Assembly (NCBI GenBank): GCA_025765615.1
Contig: JAIVFJ010000168.1
Location: 1 to 64,000 of the forward strand
Source: Zopfochytrium polystomum
Taxonomy: Eukaryota; Chytridiomycota; Chytridiomycetes; Chytridiales; Chytridiaceae
Length of the DNA stretch: 64,000 bases
Direction: 5' to 3'
The position numbers and the translations under genes are program-made. Positions 1-11,753 of this stretch are shown piece by piece. The first letter of the stretch is position 1. Each line of letters starts with the position of its first letter. The notes beneath the pieces are model-generated. The model saw only the letters and a program-made list of their open reading frames with translations. It was not told the DNA's origin and ran no database searches.

Positions 1-1547
1 AGCCACAATTCGTCGGGGCACATGGGTTTGACTGCCGCGCCGTTGCCAGGAATAAGCGGCCTATCAAAGTTAAAAGATGATGATACTACGACAGCGATAG
101 TAAGCCGCGGGCTGCTATCAACCCCAACAATTGACCTCACCTTGTTCCATCAATAGGCAGAACCACCAACATCGCCGTCTGGTTTCCTTTTCCACCCAAC
201 TCATTTCAGACCCGCCGGGCAGGTCGTCGGGGTCTGTGTACAGCTCGAGGCACACAGCCTGCAGATCAAAAAAATTAAATCGCCACCAATCAAGATGAAT
301 TGGTAATGAAAAAAGATGAGGGCGTTTTCTTACCAGGGAAGCCCCTAGTCCGCACAACTCCCAGCTCTCGTGCCGTATTCGAGAGCCTAAGTGCAGTTTA
401 CAAACCGTCAGCACAAGGCCATATGCAGCATATAGCCAACAATCAAGTGAATCGTCGTTAAATTCTTACAGGACTCAACAGCCGCGATGAGGAGAAGCGC
501 CTGCAGCGTGTCGACCGTTGGAGTGTCCAGCGACTCGTTCAGTAGCTCCTGAGCCCGCCTGTGGTACCAGCGCCCGTCCGTCTCCGACAATATGACGCAT
601 CTGGGGACGAAAGCGGCTGCGGAGCAGACGGCCATCCTTGGGAAATGTGTTAAAAAAGTCGAGATTCGAACAAACAAAGCACCCTTGCTCTCCCAGCACG
701 TTCTGCACTCTCCCAGCAATTCACCTCACAAGTGGACTGACCGCCGCCGAGTTGCGCAACAACGTGGTGCGGTGGACGAACATGACTCCAAAGAAGCCCG
801 AGCGGAAGAACGCCTCGATCAAGATGCGCTCCTCGCTTTCGGGAGCGCCCGGCCGGCGGTTGGGATTACCCTGCTTCGGCGATCGCGGTGCGACGGTGGC
901 GTCCCGCAGCAGCGTTGGTGGCCCGAAGCGAGGGAGTTGCTGGTGTTGTTGCTGCTGCCGCTGTGGGAGCTCTGAGTTTGCAGAGGCGGTGGTCGAAATG
1001 GAGGGGATCAACGAATGCTGTAACATGCTAGGATCGGCCAGGATCGACTGGAGCACGGTGGACGATTTCGTGTCGGAGGTGGCAGCCGCGGCGGAGGCTT
1101 CGGCGGAGGACACGTAGCGGAGAGGGCCGCGATCCTTTGGCGGGATGAACACGCAGGGTAGGATCCCTTTGCGAAGGCAGTAACCGCATGCGGGGCGCAC
1201 GGCGTCGCACTTTACTTTGCGGATGCGGCACGTTTCGCATGATCTGTGCAAAAACGAGCGGAAGAGGTGGAGTTCAGTGGGTTGTCGGGAGAATGTGAAT
1301 TTCTTTCCGTTCGACAGAGCGATCCAAACGATAGGCACAATCCCGATCAGAAGCGGGGTGGGGGAAGGACCTACCGTTTCCGTGCGTTCGCGCCAGCGAG
1401 GTAGCTCAAACGATGTAAATGCTGCGCAGACGAGGGCGTGCTGGAGGACAACGTGGGGGCCGTCGCCCAGGACGACGACGACGACGACGATGCGGCGGCG
1501 CCATCGACGGCGGCCCCCGCGTTGCTGAAGAAGGCGGCGGCGTCCAT
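1..1547 (-). CDS. Zn(2)Cys(6) fungal transcription factor (3' end beyond the window)
   Basis: Nuclear DNA-binding regulator, truncated at the left edge of the window. The start chosen is the ATG at 1547-1545; exon 1 (1375-1547) encodes a Ser-rich leader. Exon 2 (about 742-1243) opens with the binuclear zinc cluster CETCRIRKVKC, followed by two more Cys pairs (ACGYC, LPC), the classical six-Cys pattern. A Gln-rich linker follows. Further exons at about 690-470 and 400-120 read like the fungal-specific transcription factor domain: ARELGVVR-like helix, then WVEKETRRRCWWFCLLM, which matches the family signature in which Glu-Lys-Glu-x-Arg-Arg-Arg precedes Trp-Trp. A last partial exon occupies about 1-60. 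Targets cannot be told from sequence. The next gene, a DNA glycosylase, is transcribed divergently across about 400 bp. Some internal exon borders are uncertain. Confidence 0.85.
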
Positions 1548-1946
1548 ATGCTGATATCGAAACGATCGCGAGCGCAGGCAGGCAGCTGCGTGCTGCGCCA
1601 ATTGCTAAATATAGGAATCTACCGTATAACACACTAATGTCCGACTATTTAGTAAGTTTGAAACTTGTCCAATTGTCAGCGACTCCGATGGCGCACTCCG
1701 ACAGACAGACGATCCGTTCATTGATCATACATTTTGTAATAATAATAACCGGCGGTGATTTGAACATTGGCAGGACCAAACGCCAAGACCCGCCGGGAAA
1801 CCAGCGATGCGGACCTCGGGAGTGAGAAGATGGAGCCTCGTTGTACGAACGAGTCCTGGACTGCGATTCGGGTGTGAGGGGATGGCCCGGTAGTGAGGGC
1901 ATGCCAACCTGCTAATGAGCGATAGCCAGAAGAAAGTGAAAAGTTT

Positions 1947-3321
1947 ATGATTCTCGTTCGATCTCTCGTCCGTCATCACATGCGCAGATCCGCACGCCTC
2001 AGCCGCGCGAAGCCCGCCGACGACGCCGCCGTCCCCGCCGCCACCGTGGCCGCATCGCCCCCGCTCGAATCAAAGCGGAGCAAGCGATCCCTGTCGTCGT
2101 CATCGTCATCGTCGTCGTCGTCGTCGTCACGAGCCAACAGCAACGGAACAACAACCCGGGGAACAGCGAAGCGCGGCGCACCGGCCAGGACTCGTCCTGC
2201 CCCGCCACCACCAGCACCGGGGAGTCAACCTCCGACCCCGCAACCGGCCGCCACCTCTAACACCACCACCACCTCCTCCACCACCACTACCGCCGCCGCC
2301 CCCAACGCGCCCAACGCGCCCCACGCCTCGACGCAAACCCACACCCCCGCGGTCTGGCGCGCCGCAACGTCCCACCTCCTCCACCGCGACCCACGCTTCG
2401 CCGCGCTGCTCGATCGCGTCGGGGGCGAGTCGCCGCGCCACTTTGAGCACGGCGAGGGCGGCGGCGGCGAGGCCAACGACGACGGCGGCGGCGGCGACGG
2501 CGAAGACGACCCGGCGCCGTCAAAGGCGTTCCGGAGCCTCGCGCGGAGCATCGTGTTCCAGCAGCTCAGCGGGCGAGCGGCGGCGACGATCCTGGGGCGC
2601 TTCGTGGCGCTGTTTGCGCCGGGCGGCGAACTAGGAGAGGAGGGCGCGGCGGGGCCCCCTCGTCGGTTCCCGACGCCCGCGGAGGTCGTGGCCGCGGACC
2701 CGGAGCTGCTGCGGACCGCGGGGCTCTCGGGGCAAAAGGTGCGGTACCTGAAAGCGCTCGCCGCGGCGTTCCTGCCGCCTGCTCCGGGGGCGGAGACCGA
2801 CGGAGGCGAGCAGCAGCAGTCGCAGCAGTCGCAGCAGCCGCTGTCGGACGCTGCGCTCTCGTCGATGGCGAACGACGAGATAGTGTCGGCGCTGTGCCGG
2901 GTCAAGGGCATTGGCCCGTGGACGGTGCACATGTTTTTGATGTTTGAGCTGAAGCGCGTGGACGTGCTCCCGACGGGGGATCTCGGCGTGCAGAAGGGAA
3001 TGGCGGCGCATTTTGACGGGCTCGGGCTGGAGCAGATGGACAAGAAGAGGCTGCCAAAGGTACATGTATTTATCTGTACATCAAACGCCGCTGCTCCAAC
3101 CGCTAACGCTTTCTTCGTTATGGGGGGACCAATCGTCTGTCGCGGTCTACGTCGAACGACTGCGTGGGGTGGCCTGGCCCCCGCTCGAACAGCCCAAGCA
3201 GATGGAAGAGTGGGCCGCGGCCTGGGCGCCGTACCGCTCATACGGCGCGTGGTACTGCTGGCGGCTGGTGGAAGCGCTCGAGCGGGACAAGAAAACCGCC
3301 TCGCCAAAAAAGAAGAAGTGA
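1947..3321 (+). CDS. MAG1: DNA-3-methyladenine glycosylase II family (AlkA/Mag1-like)
   Basis: Base-excision repair enzyme that removes alkylated purines. Exon 1 is 1947-3059; exon 2 is 3193-3321, using the acceptor just before CCCAAGCAG. The spliced product is 413 aa. The first ~150 residues are low complexity (Ser run, Pro/Thr-rich), and the basic extreme N-terminus could be a mitochondrial or nuclear targeting segment. The helix-hairpin-helix glycosylase fold is clear: SIVFQQLSGRAAATI, then LSGQKVRYL, then the hairpin VKGIGPWTVHMFLMF followed by LPTGDLGVQKG. The Asp in that last segment is at the position of the catalytic Asp of the family. The C-terminus AWAPYRSYGAWYCWR is the usual ending. 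An in-frame ATG at 1980 is an alternative start. Orthology to Mag1 is inferred from motif order. Confidence 0.9.
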
Positions 3322-4366
3322 CCTGCTTTCCCCAAGACCCTCCTTGCCTCGCGACTGACCTCAGCGACGTTTGGATTGGTGAATGGAAAAGGAAAGGCCA
3401 AGCGACGCTCCTTCAAAGACATGATTACCCCAAGTGAACATTGAGATTTGGCATTGACTACAATGGCAAGTGGCTGATGGTACATGTACAAAATGAAGTA
3501 AGGTAGTGAAGCAAATAAACACCGTTTTTGACATCAATCGAACCTGGCCGTCTGTGCTGTCAATGAGAGATCTCGGATACTAATATCGCGTAATTCGGAA
3601 CGTTTCGGGTATGTGGCACGGTGTAATGATTTGAAATTCGGATGTCGCCTCCTTCATACTCACCGCCGCCGGAAGAGTAATGTAACGGTCATACGAAGGG
3701 GGGGTTTGGAGAAAAAAGGAGCACTTCTTTTATTTGCCTCCCCTGGCTGTGTTGGAGATGTATTACAGCTTGCTGCTAACGATGAGCCGTACGGGTAGTC
3801 ACGAGGACACAGTCATGGAGTTTGGCGTGTGCAACCGGAAAAAATCGTGTTTTTTTTTTTCAGGATCGATTCGAAAAAATGTGAATCGATTCGCCATCGA
3901 TACAAGCAAAACGGGGCGCGTGGTGTCATCGTGAACGGTTTTTTTTATATATCGCGGTTTTGTTTTTGGTTTTGCAACAGGTTGAACGGAGGAGGAACGA
4001 AGGACGCGCAGGGTCAGTAAAAAAACAATATCTTCGGAGTTGGTCCAAACGGGGCGAACAGGCTACGGCGGCGCGGCCGGGCGTTTTCTTTCGAATTTGC
4101 GAGGTGGAGGGCGTAGTTTTCGGCCCTTCTCACCAAAACAAGACCGGAGAGGCGGGCGGGCGAGAAAAAAAAGAAGAGGAGAGGGGAAAAAAGAGGAACA
4201 GAAAGGGCGGAAAAGCACGGTGGGTGGGATGCGGATTTGCTCGTAGGCAGCAATGGTTAAAGCAAAGAGAGGGCAAGGTGAGGTCTGACAGAGTGGGAAG
4301 AAAAAGAAAGGGGGAGTAGAACAGAAAAAATGCGCTCCCTCATTCATTAGCTCCCGTCAAAGATGC
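3322..4366. other. intergenic, convergent gene ends
   Basis: This 1-kb spacer lies between the 3' ends of the glycosylase and malate dehydrogenase genes. It is more A/T- and purine-rich than the genes, with short T and A runs (for example 3848-3860 and around 4165-4200). Open frames in it are short and compositionally poor, and I see no conserved motif, RNA gene or repeat. Confidence 0.6.
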
Positions 4367-5770
4367 TTACGCCTTGGCAACAAAGTCCACTCCCTTCTGG
4401 ATGTTGGCCTTCAGCTCGGGAATGGCAGCAGCCAGCAGCTTCTGCTCGTATTCGTTCAGGGTCGGCACCGGGTGGATCTTGGCAACGCCCTCGGGACCGA
4501 GCTCAACGACCGTCGAGAAGTAGTCCAGGCCGTCAACGACGCTCGACTTGACAAAGGTGCACTCCTTGACGCCCTTCTTGTTCAGGACGATCGCCTCGAG
4601 GAGGGAGTTGGCAAAACGGGCGCCGGCGAACGCCATCGACAGGGTGGCGGAACCAGCGCCGTCCTTTGCCTTGACGACTTCGTCACCGCCAAACTGGATC
4701 CGGTGGGTCAGCGCGTCGCGATCGGCGTCAGAGAAGGAGTGGCCGGTCTGAAAGAGGACGGAGTTAAATGTAAGTGACTTTTTCCATTTTGGGTCGACAG
4801 CAAGCGAAGCACGCGCCACGCGCAGCTCAAGAACGAGAGCAATGACTCACCGCAGAGAGGACGGGGATGATGGTCACGCCCGAGTGGCCGCCAATAACGG
4901 GAACGCCGCCCTCAGCGACCTTGCCCTTCTCCTTGACGAAAGTGTCGGCACGGACAATGTCGAGGGTCGTGACGCCAAACACCCTCTTCTCGTCAAAGAC
5001 GCCCTTCTTCTTGAGCACCTCGGCGACGATGGGGACCGTCGAGTTGACGGGGTTCGAAATGACGGCGACAAACGCTTTGGGGCAGTTCTCGGCGATGCCG
5101 GTGGCGAGCTTCTGCACGATGCCGGCGTTGATGTTGAACAGGTCGTCTCGCGTCATGCCGGGCTTCCGTGGAACACCTGCGGGGATGATGACAAGGGTGG
5201 CGCCAGTGAGGGCGGCCGCGAGCTCGGCATCTCCCTTGAAACCCGCGACCTAGTAATAGGTTTTCGCGAATTAGGGGCGGGCGGGAATAAGTTCTGGAGT
5301 CGCACCAAAAGCGAGGCACAAAACCACACGTACCTTTGCCGGGGTGTTGATGTGAGAGAGATCGGCGGCGACGCCGGGGGTGTTGACGATATCGTACAGG
5401 GATAGCTCCGAGACCAAAGGGTTGGCCTTGAGGAGGAGGGAGAGGGGCTGGCCAATACCGCCGGCGGCTCCAAGGACTGCGACTTTCACCTGTTTTGTGT
5501 GTAGGGAGGTTGGAAGTGAAGTGTCAATGGGATGTGGAGGTTCCGCGGTCCGTTCAAGTGGCGAAAGCGAGGCAGTGGGCGGCTTGCGATGATCGCACCG
5601 CGCGCGCGGTCGAAGAATGGACTGCCCCACTCCGCGTATCTTCACTGGCTATTGCCCCGCCACAGTGCCCGCGACCGTAGCACCGGCAGCACAGCATCAT
5701 CCTCCCCAATCGCCGGCCCCGCCACGGTTCCAGCCATCATCATCATCATCATCATCGCATCACTCACCAT
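4367..5770 (-). CDS. MDH: malate dehydrogenase (NAD-dependent)
   Basis: Interconverts malate and oxaloacetate with NAD. Four exons: 5768-5770, 5334-5489, 4851-5249 and 4367-4747, giving 312 aa, a normal MDH length. The first exon contributes only the ATG, directly followed by a GTGAGT donor, so the protein begins [22 protein letters not shown]. Visible features are the Rossmann GAAGGIGQ loop, the substrate-binding segment [31 protein letters not shown], the catalytic His in [13 protein letters not shown], and [16 protein letters not shown] near the C-terminus. No targeting peptide is present if the ATG-only exon is right, which favours a cytosolic or peroxisomal form. Reading back through intron 1 instead would give an Arg-rich leader, a less likely mitochondrial alternative. 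The GDT1 gene is divergent about 680 bp away. Confidence 0.93.
5738..5758. repeat. (CAT)n microsatellite inside MDH intron 1
   Basis: A short run of CAT triplets sits just downstream of the MDH start codon (in gene orientation), within the 278-nt first intron. Confidence 0.8.
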
Positions 5771-6409
5771 TGTGTGTGTGTGCGTGACTTGTTTTTCCTT
5801 TGCAACAATGAATAATGGTTTGATTATTTTCCTTGATGGTTCAACATACATATATATTCAAACAGAGACCAACGCGGAATATTCCGGTTCGCTCAAGCAA
5901 CCCAGGAATTTCAGTGACCCCCGAAACCGAGCGAAGCCGACTCGCCCAGCACCGCACCACCAAGTGACCGCGGCAAAATGCGGCGAGATGGCCCGAGAGA
6001 GTGCGAGAGAGTGCGAGAGAGAGAGCGAAAAGAGCTGAAGGGGTGGTGCTTGCGGGTGGGTACACGGGAGAAAAGAGCAGTAGTGTGACTGACACCACCA
6101 CCACAATCCAAATCGCACAACGACGCCAAAGCCGTTTACGCACAGTACCAAGCTTTCCCCGATCACTCGTGTGCTCCCATCCGCCTTTCTTCCCCCGCTA
6201 GGCTCGCGCAACCACCAGCTCCAAACAGCCAACGAAAAGCGCGCTTCAAGCACCCGCCCGCCCGCCGTCGTGATGATGCAGGGAGGCAAAGCGCCAGAGT
6301 TGCCAGCCGCAGAGCGAGCGAGCCAACGAACGAGCGAGGTAGCGCGCCGAGACAACAACACAAATAACAGACAGGGAAAGTGAAAGAGAAAAAAGAAAAG
6401 GAAAAAAGG

Positions 6410-6440
<31 letters not shown>

Positions 6441-6450
6441 GAGAACAAAC

Positions 6451-7440
6451 ATGGCCGCACACGCTGCCGCCGCCGACACCTTCAAAACCCTCGTGGCCGC
6501 TCCGATACCATCCCTCGGCCGGGCCGCCGCCTCCCCTTCCTCGTCGACCCTGGATGCCGCGGCCGTACACTCCCTCTGGGTCTCCTTCCTTGTGATCCTC
6601 GTCTCCGAGATCGGCGACAAGACCTTCATCATCGCCGCCGTCATGGCCATGCGCCACTCGCGCACCCTCATCTTCTCCGCCGCCATCTCCGCCCTCGCGT
6701 TCATGACCGTCCTCTCCGCGCTCCTCGGCCACATCGTCCCCGCCCTGTTCTCAAAGACGTGGACGCAGTTTGCGGCGAGCGCATTGTTTGTCGTGTTTGG
6801 GATCAAGATGGTGTACGAAGGGTTGAATATGACCGGGAATGAGAGCAAGCAGGAGCTGGAGGAGGTCACGCAGGAGCTGTTGACGAAGCCGGAGGAGGAG
6901 AAGGTTGTGGATGGGATGGAGAAGGGTGGGGTTGTGGGGGACTCGGCGGCAGGGGCGGCGGACGAGCGGGCGATCGGCGATGCGCCGTTGTCGCCGACGA
7001 GCGCTGCGGCGGCGGCGGATGCGGCGGGCGCAAAGGGGTTCCTGTCGCCCAAGTCGTGGTACAATCTGGCGAGCCTGCTGCTGTCGCCCGTCTTTGTGCA
7101 GACGTTTGTGCTGACCATGCTGGCCGAGTGGGGTGACCGCAGCCAGATCGCCAGTTGAGTCTATTATGTTTCGTGCGCAAAACCCCTTTTCTCACACACA
7201 CGCACACACACGCACATACACACGCACACAGCTATCGCCCTCGCCTCCGCCGACGACCTCCTCCGCGTGACCGTCGGCAGCTTGCTCGGCCACATCCTCT
7301 GCACCGGCCTGGCCGTGCTCGGCGGCCGGCTGCTCGCAGCGTGGATTTCCGTCCGCACCGTCACCCTCATCGGCGCCGTGCTGTTTGTCGGGTTCGGCGT
7401 CGTTGGCCTGTACCAGTGGTCGTACGGTATCGATGATTGA
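6451..7440 (+). CDS. GDT1: GDT1/TMEM165 family (UPF0016) Ca/Mn transporter
   Basis: Golgi-type membrane protein. Family members move Mn and Ca in exchange for protons and support glycosylation. Exons are 6451-7153 and 7232-7440, with donor GTTGAG and a (CA)n-rich intron; the product is 303 aa. Both family signatures are present: EIGDKTFIIAAVMAM in the first half and EWGDRSQIATIALA across the splice junction in the second. These are the paired E-x-G-D-[KR]-[TS] motifs of the two inverted repeat units. Hydrophobic helices flank each motif, and an acidic Ala/Gly-rich loop of about 70 residues separates the halves. An A run (about 6411-6432) lies just upstream of the ATG. Subcellular site is inferred from the family. 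Confidence 0.93.
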
Positions 7441-8173
7441 GGAATGAGCAGGGGGGGCGAATTTGGGGAAAGGGGGGAGTGGGACGGGACTACTAGGCGT
7501 CGGTCTGGGAGTGGAGTTAGCCGTCAGTTTCCTTTCTTCATCCTCTCTGTTGTGCGTTGTGTGTGTAGTCTTTTTTTTTTTTGCTTCGTGAGTCGCTGCC
7601 CGTGCTCGCGAAAATTGCGCGCCGTACGATTGTGCGAATTCCCACACTCCTGTTTTTTGTCTGTCGTTTACTCTCTTGTTTCTTTATCCTTAACGTCTCG
7701 CCGTTGTGCCCATGAAATACATGTGCGTCATCCTCTTTTCTTTTATATTTTTTTTTCTGTTTGTATAGACTTAACTCCATAACCGGTGGTCAGCCTGGAC
7801 AGGTTCCGGGCAAATTGATAAAGCCTCTTGTTTTGCCAAGGCCTTTGCAATCCAAACGCTCATCCAGCAAACGTCGCGGACACGAAAGCAAGCATCGGTC
7901 GAATGGAAAAAGGATGCAAGAATGAAGACAGCAAAATCAAAAGGTAGTATACTGGGGGGGCTTGAGCAAAGCAAAATCAAATTATAATATTGCGAGGGCA
8001 AGGGGGAAAAAACAAAAAGAGAAGAAAGAAAAAAACAATAAATGCTGGGGGGTTGTTGAGGGGGTAAAGCTTTGCGAGGTTGATTTTTTGATCTTACCAG
8101 GCGGAATTGCAAGGGAATGGTAGAGGGAAAAAGGACGGTTGATACCATCGGCTTTCTACTCTTGCCCGCCGCA
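7441..8173. other. intergenic, convergent 3' ends
   Basis: Spacer between the GDT1 stop and the 3' end of the minus-strand gene that begins at 9792. It has several T runs (around 7571 and 7748) and A/T-rich patches suitable for 3' processing. I see no gene or repeat in it. Confidence 0.55.
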
Positions 8174-9792
8174 TCAGTCGACATCCATGGTTCTTCCAAT
8201 CTTGACTCTGACACGCCGATCCTCGTCGTCCAGCTGCATCAGACCGAGGGACACGCTCACGCGCTGCTTGTTCCACAGGCTGCGGATAATGTGGTCGCCG
8301 ATCGACAGCGACGACGGGGAAGACTGCAACGACAGCGACGACAAGGCCAGCGGTGACGGCGCAACCGATGTCGGAGGTGGGGTCGGCAGGCCAGAGTCCT
8401 CGCAGGTTCCGACGCTGAGGCGGGAGACGGGGAGTGGGCGGTACAAAACGAGCTGCGAGGCCTCTGGGTTCAGCCTTGATAAAGAAATGAGGGGCGGTTG
8501 TCAGTTTCTTTTTTTCTTTGAATCAGCACGTGAATGTCCGTCCACAGATCTCACCGTGGTGTGGGTAAACCAGTTGCAAACTCAAAGGACAGCGTGGACG
8601 CAAGCGGGGAAGGGGTCGCCGGGATGAGGATGCGTGGATGGCACTCGTACACCGGTAGCATGTGCAGCCTGTCCCTCTTGCACGTTGGGCTTGAGCTCTT
8701 GTTGTTGCCGCTGCTGCCGCCCTTCTTCCCGGTAGAAGACGATCGCGTCGTGCGAAACGGACTCGCAGCCTCGCCCCGACTCCAACTCTCTGGGCCCCGG
8801 CTCCCAGCCTGCGCCTGGTCATCGCTGTACCGATCCTCCTCAAACTCGGTATCGCCTGTCTCCTCGTCACCAATGTATCCAAGGTGCTCGTCGAATTCGA
8901 CGACCCTACGAAAAAGCATATTTCCGCCGCGAGCCCCGCCGCCGCGGCGGCTGAGCCTTCTCCCGCGCCGCCGGGCCGACGAGCTTGCAGAAGAAGAGGT
9001 AGAAGAAGAAGAGGCGATCGCACCGGCGGTGTCAACAGTCTCTTCATCGTCGGAGGAGTCTGGGTTGTTGCGGCGATGGTTGGCAAAGCGCTGCTTCAAA
9101 AACAAGGGAAGGGCGGCGGGGGACAGCAGGGAGGTGGAAGACGACGACGCCACCGACGGTGACGGAAGCGCTTGGGAGAGGAGCGGGAGCGGGGGAGGGG
9201 GCGATGTCGGGGTGGGGAGCTGGTGGTTTCTCCTGGGCGTCGGTGCACCCGCGGCAGCCATGCCCGAGGCGCGCGAAACAGGCGACCTGTTGGGCCGTCC
9301 GCGAGATCTAGGGGTTTTGCCAGCGTCCAGTGTCAACAGCACCGATCGGTTGGTGGGACTGGAGCCGGGGCTGGGCGAGGAGCCGAACGACGGCGACGAG
9401 CCCGAGGACGAGCGGGGCGACTCTTCGTCGACGCGCACGAGGATGTTGACGGCGGCGGCAGTGGGCCGGGTTCCGACGAGGTGCAGGTTGGCGAGGCGCA
9501 TGTGGAGATCGTCCTCGGAGACGAAGCGCTTGGCCGCGGGCGGCATGCACGAAGAGAGCGCGGCGGCGGCTGAGACGGAGAGCTGTTCAAACTCCTCTTC
9601 GAGCTCCAAGGGACGCTTCCTGCGCACCGGCGCATGTGTCGGAATTGACGAGGGAGACTGCCACGCCGTGGTAGTAGAGCTTGAAGTGGTGCTGGTGTTG
9701 TTGCTCCCTTTTGTGGTGATGGTTGCGATGGTGGTGGTGGTTGCGGAAGAGCCGGACGAACCAGAGGGAGGTGGTGGAGACGGCGGCCTCAT
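8174..9792 (-). CDS. unrecognised Ser/Pro-rich protein
   Basis: Not recognised. Exons 8555-9792 and 8174-8474 are joined by an 80-nt intron with a GTGAGA donor, giving 512 aa in one frame. Most of the chain is low complexity (Ser, Pro, Arg). Three stretches look constrained: RKRPLELEEEFEQL followed by KRFVSEDDLHMRLANLHL near residues 60-105; an acidic block MLFRRVVEFDEHLGYIGDEE near residue 300; and the C-terminus DHIIRSLWNKQRVSVSLGLM. The segment around LPVYECHPRILIP reads like a short folded strand pair. The composition suggests a largely disordered regulatory or nuclear protein, which is inference only. It is divergent from the leucine-rich-repeat-like gene at 10170, across about 380 bp. 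Confidence 0.7.
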
Positions 9793-9975
9793 GCCTGTCT
9801 GAAGCTTCTAGGAGGTGTGCGATCCAGCAATGACGATGGTAACGGAAGGTGGTGGGGAGGCTACGCTAGACGATGATGATGATGATGATGCTGAGAGCGA
9901 CGAGGGGACCGCCGACGGCAGAGTGGTGATGTGTGCGGAGGCAGAGCGGGCACGAAAACAAAATCTCTGTTGCCA

Positions 9976-9993
9976 GACATCTCTCTCTCTCTG

Positions 9994-10034
<41 letters not shown>

Positions 10035-10055
10035 TGTCTGTCTGTCTGTCTGTCT
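9976..10055. repeat. CT/TCTG microsatellite in a divergent promoter
   Basis: A (CT)n tract grading into (TCTG)n, in the interval between two divergent genes (starts at 9792 minus and 10170 plus). Pyrimidine tracts of this type are common in fungal promoters. No open frame across it is credible. Confidence 0.8.
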
Positions 10056-10169
10056 CTGTCGCATGGAAGACAAGTCGCTATTCCAAAAAGACGAAGGATC
10101 GCGATCCGCCGCCACAGCGACCACCTCCTCGCCCGTCCATGTCACGAATCCACAAATCTGCTGTATCAA

Positions 10170-10198
10170 ATGACCCGCCGCTCAAACCCGAACACTCT

Positions 10199-10230
<32 letters not shown>

Positions 10231-11664
10231 TATACTCGGCGACGTCTCGTCCGGCAACCACTCCACCAGCCGCGGCGCTGATCATTCCCACTACCAGCAG
10301 CATCAGCAGCAGCACCAGCAGCAGCAGCAGCAGTGCTCCACGCATCCTCCCTCATCACCGTCAGCACCACAACCTTCGTCACCACCACAACCACCACCAC
10401 CACCATCAACACCAACATCAGCCAGAGCGTAAGGAGAGGTCTGTGGAAGAGCTGCTCCGGGAATCCCGACGCGCCGCCGCCCTTCGTGCTGCAGCCGTGC
10501 GCGCAAAGGAAGAAGCGCTACTCCTCCCTGTTCATGGCTCCTCGTCGACCGTCGTCGTTGCCGGTGCCTTGCCTTCGCCGTTTGTCGCCCTCGAGCTCCA
10601 TCGGGTTGCGGAGCAACGCGCGCACAGGCTGATCAACGTCATTGGTAGCGTGGCCGGCCCTCTGCCTCCTCGTGGCTGGATCGATGCGCCCACTCGCCCC
10701 ATTCAAGGTTCGAGCGCCGCCTCTTGGTGGCGAATCGGTGACCGTGCCCCAATTTTGCTGACGTCGTTTCCTTTCTCCCCCAACGTCCCTCACATCCTTT
10801 GCAGTCCAAGTACATTTCAAGGACCCGCCAACGAGGGTCGCTGGCGTGCAATCGAGGCACTCCCTTCTGAACTATGCCAGCCGGACAATTGCCAAAAACC
10901 TGGGCGATCGACTGTCTCCCCTACGTATAGCACAGCTACCGTTCTACCTCAAGCAGACCGTCATGTCCGCTCGCGCAGCTCTCTCGATGGCTGGCGAAAC
11001 GATCCGTCTGTCGTCCACATTGTGCACTGCGTTCGCTGACCCCCAGCTCCGCGTCTGCGATCTCTCCCATTCCGCGATCACCGTAGCCGACTTTGAAGCG
11101 TCTTTCCTTCCGCGCCCAACAAAATCCCTTTCACGACTCGGGCCACACGCACCGCTGGTTGACGACTGGGAGCAGCTGGACGGCGTTGTAGAAGGCCCCG
11201 AGGACGACCCCGGCGGACCGGGATGCCCTGCGATCCACACTCTGCGCGTCGCCTTCACCGACCTAAAACAGCCGACTCGCTTCGCCCACCTGCTCTGTGA
11301 GCGCCTTCCCCTCCTCGCGGCGCTCGACATCTCCGGCTGCTTCGACATTTTCACCGGACCCACGGTCCTCTCGATCCTCTCGCGCGGTCTGCCGAACTTG
11401 GCGCTCCTGAACATCTCGTACTGCAGCTGGGCTACCCAGGCGGTCCTCGAGGCGCTTCCGTGGAACGGAGAGTTTTTCAGGGGCCTCCTCGTGATGCAGG
11501 TGCATGGGTGTCCGGTCGAGTGGGGCCCGTTGTGCAGGTTCATGGTCAAAGTCCGGCCGGCGCTCAAGCTTGTGTTTGAGGCGGAGGACGTGGCGCTGGA
11601 TGACCTTGCGCTGGAGTGCGAAGACGGGGCGTTGGACGATGAACGGGGTAGCACTGTGTTGTAG
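10170..11664 (+). CDS. leucine-rich-repeat-like protein with His/Ser-rich N-terminus
   Basis: Exons 10170-10707 and 10805-11664 join in phase 1 to give 465 aa. The N-terminal ~100 residues are Ser-, Thr- and His-rich low complexity, then ERKERSVEELLRESRRAAALRAAA suggests a charged helix. The middle and C-terminal part has LRR/AMN1-like spacing: LRVCDLSHSAITVADF, IHTLRVAFTDL, PLLAALDISGCFDIF, PNLALLNISYCSWAT, with the L-x-x-L-x-[IL]-[SN]-x-C pattern seen in F-box-associated LRRs. No F-box is obvious, so a scaffold or substrate-recognition role is inference. The C-terminus is acidic. The gene ends 89 bp before the URI start on the same strand. Confidence 0.75.
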
Positions 11665-11753
11665 GGTTGGTAGTCGTCCGTCGTCCGAAGAGGAATAAAA
11701 CACTGGCCGATATACCCATTTTCCTTGTCAACCCAGATCATCCGCGATCCGCG

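Noticed and set aside
2225..3307. Long minus-strand frame opposite the glycosylase gene
   Set aside because: It is the antisense of a GC-rich conserved coding region, Arg/Pro/Ser-rich and without any motif.
6163..7118. Minus-strand frames opposite the GDT1 gene
   Set aside because: Antisense shadows; the plus strand carries both family signatures and intact exons.
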